A DNA stretch of 64,000 nucleotides from Garcia nutans (lineage: Eukaryota > Streptophyta > Magnoliopsida > Malpighiales > Euphorbiaceae): assembly GCA_947685225.1 (NCBI GenBank), contig CANTUV010000078.1, positions 496,001-560,000 on the forward strand. Reading direction: 5' to 3'. Position 1 is the stretch's first letter; each line of letters begins with the position of its first letter. Below, in pieces: positions 50,146-63,048 of the stretch. The position numbers were made by a program, and so were the translations under genes. The notes beneath the pieces were generated by a model that was given only the letters and a program-made list of their open reading frames with translations, ran no database searches and was not told the DNA's origin.

Positions 50146-51501
50146 TCCTACTTATATAATATCATATTATATCTAAATCATTATTTAATGGTGGACTTTA
50201 AAGTTTCTAATGGGTTTATGAAATGTTTATAAATCAAAACCTTAGCTTTTAATACTTAGTCAAGTTTGTTTGGCTTAAGAAAGCCTAACTTCCATACATT
50301 GCAAATAGCCACTGGATCCTTAGCATGTTTTTATACTAAGAAAATCTAACTTCCATAAAACGTCCAAGCTTCTGATTCTACTTCATCTCTCATTCCTCTT
50401 TTAGCTTCAATAGTCATGGTTCTCTCGCTGCCAAACCCTACGCACCACTCTCCTAAGCACCACTCTCCTTGCTGCGGTCTTCATTGCTGCCGGCCGTCTC
50501 CTTGCTGCTGGCCGTCTCCTTTGTCAGTAATTGCATTGTCCCAATTAAGTTGAAAGAAGATTATTTTTTTTCTTATGAGCCGTAAATAATCATCCCATCT
50601 GCACTCTCCTTGCTGTCGATGTTCATTAAGCTGTTGTATGTATATACATAACTTGGTACATTGGATTTTCAGCACAACCATAGAATTCTTTCCTCTGTTT
50701 AATCTAATTGAATTATTGCATTGTATTTTCAAATTACTATAATGTTGCATTGTATTTTCAGATTACTATAATGTTGTTCTGTTCCTTCAATTTGCTGCTT
50801 AAATTTCAAGATCTACAGTATGTCTCCATGCTTCTGATTTCTCTGCTTGTTTATAAGTCTTTGGTCCCCTGTTTGATGACTATCAGTTGAAATGGTATGT
50901 TGAGTTGTGTCAGTGAATTGAGGATTATTTGTGGATTCAGGTTGTTGTGATTAAAGTTGAATGTCTGTTAAAACATCAGTTGTGTGAACTGATATTTGTT
51001 TAGTTTTATATGGAAAGTACTGCTCATGAAACTGTAAATAAATGCTGACTAAAATTTATTTTGTTGTGAGATCCATAAACAGAAAACCTTTCACTCCTAA
51101 CTTGTAACCAAGAAATACCCCTTTCCTTGCTCTTGGTTCTAGCTTTTCTTTTCAATGACAACTTTTAAGTTCTATATGTGAACCCTTTTTCTTTCTCCTT
51201 CATGTTGAACAATTACATAACAGTCCAAGCTTCCTCATGCAACTTTATTCAAACCATAACAACCATATGATAGCTGTCTTTGAGAAACCTTCATAAAAGT
51301 TAGATGCTACATCTGCTCTCGCATCTGAGGTCATTATACTTCCCTTCCAGGTTCTATTTGACATCACCATAATTCAGTGGAGTTCACATAGGTGTTATGT
51401 ATATGGTTCTTGCTATTAACTGAATTATTGCTGTCAAAATTGCAGAACTGGTCCAGCTAAATGAATTATTGCTCAAATTGTAGAACTGGTCCAACTAAAA
51501 G
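50146..51501. other. Upstream region and probable leader of the CACTA transposase
   Basis: No coding homology. A GC-richer patch near 50395-50530 contains repeats of 'ctctccttgctgc' and 'gccgtctccttgctg'. It may be the 5' leader of the transposase transcript, with an intron ending before 51502. This is inference from position and composition. Confidence 0.4.
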
Positions 51502-54500
51502 ATGGATAGATCTTGGTTGAAGGCTGATAGAAGAACAAGAGAGTTTCAATTAGGTGTGGAAGAGTTGTTAATGTTTGCATTTGAGAATGGGTTTGATGAA
51601 ACAAAAATTAGTTGTCCATGCTTAAGATGCGCTCACAGTAAATCGTGGAAGGCTCAAACTGTTAGGGATCATCTTTTCCAATATGGTATTGATCAAACCT
51701 ATAGTTGCTGGATATGGCACGGAGAGTCAAATCCAGAAGGGAGTCCTTTAGTTGCTGAAACCGATTGTTTCTCAGAATCAGTTGATCAAACAAACATAAG
51801 AACGGGGCATGATAATGTCAACGATGATGATATTTCATTAGATTCCTCTGATTTCATTAACCATGTTGAAGGTGAACATGAACCCCTTTATCCGGGATGC
51901 AAGGGTTATACTAAGATGAAAGCTTTAGTCAAGTTATATAACTTGAAAGCAAAGCATGGCATTTCTGATACATGCTTCTCTGATATTCTCCTTTTGCTTG
52001 GGTCAATGCTTCTGGAAGGCAATATGATCCCTTATTCCTTCAGTGAAGCCAAGAAAACCTTATGTGCTATGGGTATGGAGTATGAAAAAATACACGTGTG
52101 CCTGAATGATTGTCTCTTATATCCTGGTGAGAGAGATGAAGATGAGACAATTTGCCGCATATGTGGAGCCTCTAGATGGAAGCTGGACAAGAAAGGAAAA
52201 GAATTGGAAGGGGTCCCTGCTAAGGTTCTTTGGTATTTTCCATTAATACCAAGGTTGAGGAATTTGTTCAATACAGCTCAAATTGCAAAGGAAATGACTT
52301 GGCATCACACCGGGCGACAAAAGAATGGTAAAATTAGACATTCGGCAAACTCACAAACATGGAAGGATGTCGACCAAAAGTGGCCTGATTTCTCTTCGGA
52401 GACAAGAAACCTTCGGTTAGCTTTATCTACCGATGGATTCAATCAATTCCCTGGATTATCAACTGATTACTCATGTTGGCCTGTTTTGCTATGTATTTAC
52501 AACTTACCACCTTGGCTTTGTATGAAGAGAAAGTATATTATGTTAAGTTTGTTGATATCCGGACCGAATCAGCCCGGAAATGATATTGATGTGTTCCTTC
52601 AGCCACTTATAGAAGATCTTCAAGTGTTATAGAATGGGAAACAAGTGTATGATGCATATAAGAAAGAGTTCTTCATACTAAGGGAAATTTTGTTGTGGAC
52701 AATTAGTGATTATCCAGCCTTAGGCAACTTGTCGGGCAACATCATTAAAGGGTATAATGCTTGTACTGTCTGTGTTGATAAAACAAAAGCTACCAGGTTG
52801 GCAAATTATCGTAAGACGGTGATCGTAGGTGGTTGCCTCGTTATCATCCATATCGAAGGCAAAAATTAGCCTTTGATAACACCGTGGAAAAGTTGTCAGC
52901 TACTATTCCGTTAACTGGAGAGGAGGTGTTTGAAAGGGTACAACCACTAAGGGGCTATGTCTATGGTAAGACACAACGCCAACCTCGATTGAATAAAGGT
53001 GAACCTCGACCTATTTGGAAGAAGATGTCTATATTTTTCCAACTTGAGTATTGGAAATTTTTACCGGTTAGGCATGTCCTTGATGTGATGCATATCAAGA
53101 AAAATATATGTGAAGCTTTGACTGGTACCTTGCTAAATATAACAGGGAAGTCAAAAGATAAGGAGTCTATCCGTCTTGATATGGCTGAAATGGGAATAAG
53201 AACGGAGCTGAGGCCAAAACTCCTGGAAAAAAAGAGAAGTTACCGACGGCATCTTGGAACTTATTGCATAAAGAAAAGAAGATTGTCTGCTCATCCTTGG
53301 TTGGCATGAAGTTACCTGATGGTTTTTGTTCAAACATTAAGGGTCTAGTATCAATGGAAAATCTGCGACTTGTTGGAATGAAATCTCATGACTGCCATAC
53401 AATGTTGCATCACTTACTCCCCATCGCAATTCGGTCAGTACTACAAAAACAGGTTAGGTGCACTATTATTAGGTTTTGCCTCTTCTTCAAGGCAATTTGC
53501 AGTAAAGTCATCGAGGTGGATAAACTGGAAAAAATGCAAGCTCAGTTGGTGGAGACCTTATGCTTGCTAGAAAAGTACTTCCCCCTTTCCTTCTTTGATA
53601 TAATGATCCATCTCTCAATTCATCTTGTGAGAGAGGTTGAGCTCTGTGGGCCAATCTTCCTACGCTAGATGTACCCTTTCGAGAGATATATGAAGACTTT
53701 CAAGGGTTATGTACGGAATCGGGCTCGTCCGGAAGGGTGCATTGTTGAGGCCTATGTTGCAGAAGAGGCAGTTGAGTGTTTGGTCAACTTTGAAGAAGCA
53801 ACTGTTCGATTGCCGAAAAATGGTAGGGATAAGAACGATGCAAAATACAGACCCTTATCTGGTGCAACAGTTATAACGCCAAGTAAGAAGGACTTGCACC
53901 TAGCACATTTGTGTCTTCTCCAAAATTGTAATGACGTTCGCCCATATTTGAGTAAGTTACTTCAATTTGTTTTTGTTATTTCCTTATTTTCTGCATTTTG
54001 TTTCAAAAATTAATAAAGTTGATTTTACTTGCAGTGAACATATGGCTTCTTTGATGACAAGCTATCCACAACATGAAAATGATGAAGAGTGGCTAAAGAA
54101 CATGCAAAATGAAACATTCCCTAAGTGGTTTCATAAAAAGGTAAAATCTTATAGCCCAAGTATTTTGCTGCAATTTGCACAAAAATACCGCCATGTTCTT
54201 TATATATTTTACTGAAAAATAATGAATGCCCTGTACTTGTGAATTCTTTTGAAATACTACAATATTTATCTTCTCTCAAAGGCTATATCATACTTATGGC
54301 CAATTTAATTTTTTGGACAGATTGCATCAGAATTACTTGATGAGAAGAATACAGTAACTAAGGATATAATGTGGATTGCATCAGGGCCTAACAAGGATGT
54401 AGCTACATTCAGTGGCTATAGAATCAACGGTGTTACCTACAGCACCAAGAACGTGATGATACGCGGCAAGTTCAGTGCAGCGGTGTTTGTGTAGATGCCG

Positions 54501-54955
54501 ATACAATGCTTGTGAAGGGTAAGGATAAAAACATCGAGCATACTTCACATACATTTTATGGAGTTATTACAAGTATTTGGGAGTTGGACTATAACCACTT
54601 TAGGGTTCCTATCTTTCGTTGTAATTGGGTAGATATGAACAAAGGGGTTAAAGTAGATGACTTGGGATATACATTGGTTAATTTGAACAAATTAGGTTTT
54701 CTAAACGATCCTTTTGTGTTAGGAAAACATGTCAAGCAAGTTTGTTACATAGATGACCCTCTTGAAAAATTATGGTCAGTTGTCTTAAAATTACCTGACA
54801 AGTACTATGACGAAAGTGATGATGAAAATGAGGGATCTATAGAAATAGAACTTGAGAATGAGCTACATTTGCCAACGTTCCCATATGTTGATGAACTCGA
54901 TGAAGAAAACAGTAGTTACATGCGGGAGGAAGAAGAATTGATTCAGCTGTCATGA
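51502..54955 (+). pseudogene. CACTA TNP2-type transposase, broken
   Basis: Domain order is complete for plant En/Spm transposases. A Transpos_assoc zinc-finger region lies at 51502-51740 (MDRSWLKADRRTREFQLGVE, ISCPCLRCAHSKSW). The TNP2 catalytic region is about 51890-53300 (YPGCKGYTKMKALVKLYNLK, ICRICGASRW, LSTDGFNQFPGLSTDYSCWP, LRGYVYGKTQRQPR, VLDVMHIKKNICEALTGTL). DUF4218 follows at 53430-53900 (FFDIMIHLSIHLVREVELCG, MYPFERYMKTFKGYVRNRAR), and DUF4216 at 54506-54955 (SHTFYGVITSIWELDY, IFRCNWVDMNKGVKVDDLGY). TAG codons replace Trp at 52630-52632 and 53666-53668. Frameshifts or small deletions lie near 52835, 53235 and 54450. Two short introns lie near 53952-54034 and 54140-54320. Confidence 0.92.
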
Positions 54956-55344
54956 TGGTAATAATTTCATTTGTTTTAAGTTCTAGTTTGAAATTATGTC
55001 CCGCCATTAATTTTTCCATCCTTTATACTTGCAGGTCCTACATCCTTAATGCCTGTAGAATGTTTTGTTTATATCATTCAGAATTTAATGAAAGATTGGT
55101 TGGATGCTTTGTTGAAAGTTTTGTGTTTCTTATTTAAATTTGTTGAAAGTTTCATTTGTACCTATCATTCGATTTGTATCTTTATTTGACACTTTGTTCA
55201 AAGATTTGGTATATAATTTATTGAATCATTTGGTTTTTGCTCTGACACTTTGCTGGTGGATTTGGTTTAACACTTGTCCGTGGAGGATTTCATTTGATTT
55301 GTGTATAGGGATTACTTTCATTTAAGGCAATTTTTTTTAAACAC

Positions 55345-55890
55345 TCAGTTGATCAGACAACGGTTTCTTACAGAAAACCGTTGTCTGAACATATATTATA
55401 CAATGGTCTGAACAGTTAATCAGACAACTTTTTAAATAACCGTTGTCTGAAACATCTTATCAGACAACGGGTTTTTTGACCAAAAAAACACTTGTCTGAA
55501 CATATATTATACAACGGTCCCTAAAACTCGTTGTCTGTATGCTTGCTTCAAACAACGGGTTTTTTTAACCGTTGTCTGAAACGCTGAATTATACAACACT
55601 TTCGAAAAAACCGTTGTCTGAAACATCTTATCAGACAACGGTTTTATATGACCAGAAAAATAGTTGTCTGAATATATATTACACAACGGTCCCTAAAAAA
55701 CCGTTGTCTGGTGTGACCAAAATGACATCTAATAGACAACGGTTAAAAAAAACACCAAAAACAGTTGTCTGAAAATTAATCAGACAACGCTGTTTTGGAA
55801 AAAAAAACCGTTGTCTGTTTTTTTCAGACAATGGTTTTTTCCTTAACCGTTGTCTGATGACCATTGTCTGATTCAATTTTTCTTGTAGTG
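55345..55890. repeat. Right CACTA subterminal repeats and terminus
   Basis: Alternating 'cagacaacggtt' and 'aaccgttgtctgaa' motifs, many as close inverted pairs, end in 'gtctgattcaatttttcttg' then 'tagtg'. It is the counterpart of the left region at 41520-42235. The strict alternation of orientation gives the transcript strong hairpin potential. Confidence 0.92.
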
Positions 55891-57010
55891 TATTCTCTGA
55901 ATAAAATAAATTATAATAGTAGTAAATATGGTCGATTCTACAGAAAATTGACTACTTAATTTAATTTTTTTAAAAAAATCAAATATGAAAAATAAATTAA
56001 AAATGGGGGTTTTGAAAATAAGATTTGAAATTAAATTAAAAAATAAAAATAGAAAAAAAATTACAGCAGAAAATAAGTGAAAAAATTCTAATGAAAATAA
56101 TTTTAGCTGAAGGGATAATTTCAGTTTCAATTCTTAGATTAATCCTTGATTCAAATATTTGTTTCTTCCTAATTTTCAATAAATCAATTTAGTGTTAGAG
56201 ATGCTAGCAACTACCAATCATTCCTTAGATTTTAAATTGACTATGAGACATTCGCTAATTAATTATTGCTCGTAACCAATCCTATAAGAATGTCCTTAGA
56301 ATTTAATTTACTAACATCCTTAAGAATAAGAAGGACTTGATTCTAACCAATAAATTCAATTGCTTGATTTATTTAATTATATTATACGTTCTCTTAGTGT
56401 TATACTTAATTGTCGCTAAGTATTAAAATAACAAGAACAATTGTGGATTCAAATATTTTGATTAGTAATATGTTGTTAAACTAATTGAATAATTGATCAT
56501 TTTTGAACAAATAGAAAAATAATATGTGATTAAGTTGCAGAAAATATATAAATATCGAAATTTAAATAAAGAGAAAAAAGAAATTATTTAGATCTCATAA
56601 TCTTTTGCCGAATTAAAACCTCAATTATCCTTCAACCATTTGGAAATTAGTTATTTATAAATTGAATAAAGAAAAACTCAAAATAAATTAAATTAAATTT
56701 ACAAAAACTATGGACAAAAATCTAAACTAAAAGTCATCAACCTAGGCCATCTAAGATGCTTCCTAATATTCTATTTATATCCTTCAAGAAAACTAAAAAC
56801 CCCTACCTAAATTCTAAATAGGAAAACTAATAAAAATAAAAAGATAATTAATAACTTAAAACAATATTTATCTAAATAGGAATAAAAATGCAAAAAGAGT
56901 CTTGAAATTTTCCTAAAATTCGTAATCCTTCTTTTAAAAAAAGGTAGGAAATCAGTTGTAAATTCTATCCAATTTTGCATCAGGTATGGATTTAGCCTTG
57001 CCAAGACTTA
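55891..57010 (-). repeat. Direct repeat (probable 3' LTR) of a Ty3/gypsy element
   Basis: From 'tattctctgaataaaataaa' at 55891 onward the sequence matches 63049-64000 in order and orientation, through 'tagatctcataat', 'ttttgccgaatt' and 'tctatttatatccttcaaga'. The similarity is clear but visibly diverged. Its left edge coincides with the CACTA terminus, so it is truncated there. The right edge (about 57010 or later) is unresolved. Confidence 0.75.
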
Positions 57011-60000
57011 TACTCGAGGCTCCATGTGGTCTTTTAAGTATATTTCTTTTAAAATAGTCAACTTTCTTTATCTATTAATACTTATTAAAACAACATTCTA
57101 AAATCAGTAGAAATTCAAGATAACATGCCAAAATATACATACAAAATAAGCAATATTTATACACAAAATGATTGTTATTAAATTCTACCACATTTAAACT
57201 ATGTTTGTCTTCAGGCACTTCACAATTCCAAATTATCATACCCACATCCATAATATCATAACCCAACTTGTAACACTTTGAAACCCATATTAAAACGGCA
57301 ACCAGAAACTATCAACTCATAGCAATAAGATTTTTATAATTCCACAAGATTGAATAATTGGTCTAAAAAATATTATAAACATGAAAAGAAAAGAGTTCTT
57401 AAAGAAATTTATGTGCACTTTAGTTTCCACTAAAAAGTCAGCTAATACACAACAAAATATTATTCAATCCACTAAGATATGTAATAAACTCATGCCAAGA
57501 ACCACGAAATTTCAGTTTAGTTTACTTGAGCACATTTTAAGGCTTATTTGAATTATCAACAGTCTTTTAATGTGAGAGAAAATATTTGTGATACCAACAC
57601 TCGGTTACTTAATTGGTTATAATTTTAAGTAGGGTATAATTACACTGTTAGTGTCTGAACTTTTTAAAATTTAATAATTGAGTTGTTCAACTTTTTAAAA
57701 TATCAATTGAGCACTGGAACCAAAAAATTATATACAATTTAGTTAATAAGTTACAAACCAGTTACAGATAAATGTCATAGATATAATTACACTGTTGGTG
57801 CCTAAACTTTTTAAAATTTAATAATTGAGTTGTTCAACTTTTAAAATATCACCTTTTATTGACATGTGTCATCCAACAAAGCAGTTTTTGATTTACAACC
57901 GGCTAAAACAACTAAATTGTATATGATTTTTCATTTTCAATACTCAATTGATATTTTTTGAAAAGTTGAAGAACTCAATTGTTAAATTTTAAAAAGTCCA
58001 GATACCAATAGTGTAATTATACCTTTTAAGTAGCTACTAACTCTACTCATGACCTTTTGACTAGTGGAGTAAGTTATTCATTTTCATACTTTTTGTGCTC
58101 TTAATTAATTAATTAATTAATTTCAGTTATTTTGCTTCCATTATATCCTTAACATAAGTCCTACAAAAATCTTAGCAAACCAAACAAAGTTCACTATGCA
58201 TTGACTACCATTTAATATTGATTAATTATTTTAATTAAATGCAAGAATGAAATCATTTTATGCAAATAATATTTTTCAGAAACAACCATTCATGCAAGTG
58301 AAAAAATAAATATCAAACTAGAAAAGCTAATTAAAAGTTGTCATAGAGATTTGATTTTCAAAACATCACATTTGAGTTAATTCAAAGATAAAATGGATCT
58401 TCTAATCTAGAGCCACAAAATAGTAATGAGGGCAGTAGCAAAACTCAAGAAATTATGAAAATTTTTCACCAAAAAGATTTAAAGAGTCAAAACTTCAAAT
58501 TTTCAAAAATATTTCAAAATTTAAACTTTATAATCAAGTACCCCTCCCTATACTTAAATCTTGCATTATCCTTAATGTAAGAATAAATATAAATGAAAAA
58601 TAAGAATAAAGGACTCCCTTGGAATTTTCTTGAGGGAGAGCAACGCCAAGAGCACGTCAATGTTGGAAAAATCAGACTCCTAAATCTTTTTGTCACACCC
58701 TGGATTTAGAGTGTGGACAATTATATGATTCAGGTCGGTTTAATACGCCGGAACATCATAAAACCCGGATTTAGTACATAAAATAATAGAATTAAACAAT
58801 AAAACTTTACTATTTTTTAACAAACTTTCCATCTATTAATACATATCCATTTTCCCCTACATTACATATAACCAAAATCTTTCCTAGTTATCTTCCCTTT
58901 TTGCTACTCTTCCATTTGTCTAATGGGTTGTAATAATTACTTAAAATTGTCATCATTGCACCAAAATGATGATGTTTTCTTACTTTAGCCAAGTGTTTAA
59001 TCTCACTTCTATCTTCCTACACGTTGCATGGTTTATCAAATAACACGAACACTTGTTTTTTTTTCATTCAATTATAAGCATACAAATTGTTTTGTGTGTG
59101 TGTTATGACCATGCATGCATTCACATATCTCTTTTTCATGCATTCATATGATAATGATAACTTACCTTATATATATGCATATTTGGGCCATATTTGGGCC
59201 TTGTTTTATCCTTCAACATTTTAAATCCTAATTCTACATGTATACAGTAATTCATATATTCAAATTTAACTATAATTTTATTTAGTAATAAATCTAATTT
59301 TTGGTCTAAACATTATTATTTCTAAATTAAATAAAATTTTAATCCTTGATGTATTCGTTCTCATATGGAGATTAATCTTTTTTTTAATTCTATTGTCCGA
59401 TTTATGTTTCTTTATAATAACTTTTAATACTTCAATTTATTTAAGTGTAGTATTACACTTTTTCTATACTAGTCGGTATTTGCTTTATCTTAGTAAGTTG
59501 TGCTACCATCTGAACACTATTATCTTTCAATCTTCTAATCTTTTTTTTTTCTAGTTGTCGTAATTGCAATTGGAGCACAACAAAAAAAAGTTTTGACATC
59601 ATAGCAGGTGCAACAGTAGGGATGCCACTTCTTTTAGCTACTTTTTGAACCCTTAGAGCAATTGGACTTGGTGGATTTAAGCAAAAATACTATTCTCCTT
59701 GCACAACAAACACATCTCATCCAAAAATTTTATATTTAGAGGTTCAGGTGTGCAAGATAAATGCAAATTATGGTTATTAAAATAATTTAACTACTCATGC
59801 ACAACTAAATCAGTTATAATAGAACCTAGGATTAATTGTTTTTTAAAAGAAATAACATTCGCAAATTGTGTCGTTAACCAAAATCCCAAGTTAATTTTCT
59901 TTTTTTAACTCATGCATCATAAGAAAAATAATTCATCTTTAGATACAATACATGCTGTATTTTTCCTACTTGAAACATAGTAAGCTTAACAACTCATGAT

Positions 60001-61558
60001 TATTAAAAAATGTGTTTCTTTAAGTACAGATCCTTAGACTTACTAGGGTCATATTGATCATGTGCTTTTTTTTTTTCATACAAATTGTTATAAAACTTAA
60101 TAACTTTAATTTTTTTTTCCAAAAAAATCAAAATAACAATTTTCAGTTAAAAGGCCCATGGCTTTATTAAAATCAAATACTGAGAGGTTGAATCTTTTAC
60201 CCATTAATAAGAATTTAATTAATTCATGAGTTTCTAAGTTAAAATTGGCACTTTTAGCAAATTGAAAGGTTTAGAATTCCTTAACTAACTCTACAAATAT
60301 AGGACATTCCATCACAAAGTAATATTCCCAACCTATTCTTATAACTAGTTCAATCACATCAATTACAAGATTCAAAGGCCTAAGAGTAGGAAATTAACAT
60401 ACGTACTTGGAATGATTTGCAACCCACATATATTAGTATATCGATTTCGTTCCTTTTGTTGTGTTAAACTCCAAATACCCAATTTGATCTACTTCTAGTT
60501 GCTAGGCAACAATTTTGCCATTCTAAAAGCGAGAATGATCTATTGTTTTTGGTAGAGATGGGCTTGGTCACACTTGTTGTGGATTGGGGTTCCTCAAATT
60601 TTGAGTGCTCAATGGTGGGGTTTTGCGATATTTGCTTTGAAGAACCTTCATCCATCACTTATTGTGTTGAATCATAATTCAAACTCTCATCCTTAAGGTG
60701 AGGGGAGTGCTCTTCTTGATTTTTGGAAGAAGAGTAATTTGATTTATTCAAACTTGCAGTCATCGTTGATGTATCAGCAAAGCACCTTTGTTTCTTTATT
60801 TATTGGCCAGTCAATGGCATGGTGTGGTAAGCTGTGGGTTTCTTTTTCATGGTGGTGCGATGAGCTAGAGTGGTGGTGAGGTGATGTGGTGGTTCAATTT
60901 TGGGAGAGAAAAGAGCGATTTGAGAGGGAGAGAGGGGGTAGGTGAAAGTGATAGCCAATAAAAAGATGGATGACTTAGGGTTTTATGTCATAAGAGGTAT
61001 TTAAGTAATTTGACCAATTTCCCATTTTACTCTTAGTCCACTCACTCACCACATTGTTAGCCTTAGCCTTTTTAAGTGATTTGTTAGCTAAAATAAATCC
61101 ATTGAGTCTAGTTATTGATTTACCACCTCTATTTTTTTCACACTCTTAGACCCAAAAAAAGATATCGACAGTAATTCCTAAGGAAGAAGATAATAAATAG
61201 TAAAGTAAAAAAAATAAAAACAAAGTAAGACAAGATAAAAACAAATCAAACAAAACAAACATTACAGTGAGAGTTAAACAAAATAAAACAAAATCAAAAT
61301 AGTTAAAATAAAACATCAAAAACTAAAAAAAAAAAGGGTAAAAGTAAAACAAAATTTTAAGAAAGTTGTGTTGTCTTCTAACAAGTGCATTTATTTAAAG
61401 TCTTTAGCTAGATATTACCTTTGTGCTCTAGCGGACATTCCAAATTAATTTATTTAGTATTGGGCATATAATAGTTTTCATGATTATTATACTAGAGTCT
61501 ATTACTTTCCATTTTAGTGCTCACATAACAAAATGTAAACATTTTATAAGAGCAATTG
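57011..61558 (-). other. Decayed internal region of the gypsy element
   Basis: No reverse transcriptase, RNase H or integrase could be recognised where pol is expected, so it is deleted or decayed beyond reading. Minus-strand frames at 58514-58696 and 60464-60658 are open but not identifiable. 'tgtcacaccctggatttag' at 58692 resembles the start of an LTR from another family (weak). 60960-61380 is A-rich. A MITE is nested at 57633-58023. Confidence 0.45.
57633..58023. mobile_element. Mutator-type MITE with 10-bp target duplication
   Basis: Ends are inverted: left 'ggtataattacactgttagt', right complement 'ggtataattacactattggt', and the similarity continues for about 80 bp ('gaactttttaaaatttaa', 'caattgag'). 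Flanks are 'ttttaagtag' at 57623-57632 and at 58024-58033, an exact 10-bp duplication, which fits the 9-11 bp of Mutator elements. A third copy of the terminal sequence lies inside at about 57778-57853 in the left-end orientation. Confidence 0.9.
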
Positions 61559-62900
61559 CTATTTCGTATTATTTTCTAAAGGTTTGAGAGCCTCTCTTTT
61601 ACATACTAAATCTTGTAATTCTTTATTAACAACAAAATTCACCTCTAAATTCTTTAAGTTGTCCATATTAGTATTTAGCTCATAATTATTGCTCAATTCA
61701 AAATTTTTCTTCTTCAAAAAATCTACAACATCTACATCACACATGTAAGATACATCACTGAGATATTTCTTATCTTTATAAACTTTAAATTTAATAAATT
61801 TTTCATTAAGTTCCATAGTGAGTATACCATTATATATATCTACTTTTGTCTTAGATTTACTAAGGAAATGTCATCCTAATAAATATCAGAAGAATTAGAA
61901 GATTTATCATTCTTCATTTCAAATACATAAAAATCAGCAAAAAAATTAATCTTTTTACTTGAACTAAGACATCATTTAAAACTCTTTTAGGCAAACAATA
62001 GACCCGTCAGTTAATTCAATCATGGCAAAAGAATCTTTAAGAAGACCAGCACATAAGGAAAAATAAATAGATAATGATATAATATTGATTGATGTTCATA
62101 AATCACACATAGCTTTTTTTATAACTAAATTACTTATTTCACAAGAAATAACAAATATATCCTAGTTCTTGTACTTAGGAGGTAATTTTCTTTAAATTAT
62201 AGTAGAAACACTTTCTCTCATACTTACCTTTTCATTGTCATTGAGCTTCTTTTTGTTGGTACATAGTTCTTTCATAAACTTAATACGTTGATGTACTTTT
62301 TAATAGCATCAAGAAAGAGATATTTACCTTAACCTCGTGAAAAATTTCTAAAATATATCTTAAGCTAGGCAAATCTTTGAGGAAAATGAGGTTGAATCAC
62401 CAATGGCTTAGGCTGATTAGAATTGGGCCTGGCAAGTTGCTTCTCATCTTGTCTTGGATTTATCACTATTTAGAGAACAATTTTTCTTGAAACTCTAGCT
62501 TGTTTATAGATGTTGCTAGTTGGCTAATTTGACTTTCCAAATTTTGAATACATGTTATTTGTCTCTTGTTGAAAGTGTTTGAGTGTTAATCATGATTGAT
62601 TTAAACATTTCATCAAAAGAAATACCAATTTTTTAGGTGGTGGCGGCTGTTGCTGAGGTAGTCATGGCTGAAATTGTTAAATATTTGTAAACTCTACTTC
62701 ATAGTTGAAGTTTGGATGATCTCCCCACTTATAATTATAAGCATTAAAGTATGAATCATAACTCTATTGTGGTTGATCATCTTCTTGAAGTGTAGGATAT
62801 TCTATATATATATAATTTCTATAAGCTCTAGCTTATTGCATATTACCTATAACTATATTTTGCACCTAAGTAGTTAGTTCAGAAATTTTAAATCTAAGAG
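61559..62900 (-). pseudogene. Ty3/gypsy gag and protease remnant
   Basis: Reading leftwards from 62900, a gag C-terminal region shows YFNAYNYKWGDHPNFNYE and LPQQQPPP near 62790-62640, matching the 'PYSNTYNPGWRNHPNFSW' pattern of plant Athila-like gypsy gag. Then comes LFLDAIKKYINVL near 62320 and a protease-like stretch where the active-site DLGAS reads DL-stop-TS near 62090. An 85-codon open linker follows at 61816-61559 (MELNEKFIKFKVYKDKKYLS), equivalent to the 'LTMEFDGE' region before reverse transcriptase. Many stops. The element is oriented right to left. Confidence 0.75.
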
Positions 62901-63048
62901 AAGGCATATTTACCTTGTTTGAAATTTTTCTTGTACAGTGGCAGTCATAAAAGATGTGGTAATCAAAAGAAATAAAATAAGTTAATATTAATTTCTTAAT
63001 AATGGTATTAAAATTTGATGAGTATTGAAACCATCAAAAATAAGTTCT

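Larger units (their letters stand above)
41461..55890. mobile_element. CACTA (En/Spm) DNA transposon, about 14.4 kb
   Basis: The right terminus is clear: the plus strand ends 'caatttttcttgtagtg' at 55890, i.e. CACTACAAGAAAAATTG on the other strand, the CACTA hallmark. Subterminal repeats with CAGACAACGG/CCGTTGTCTG lie inside both ends. Between them are a TNP2-type transposase (+) and a Transposase_24/Ulp1 gene (-), arranged divergently. The left terminus is doubtful: 'cactgttgtt' at 41461 keeps only CACT, and the flanking triplets are 'tac' (left) and 'tat' (right) rather than identical. Both element genes have stops, so the copy is non-autonomous. Confidence 0.85.
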
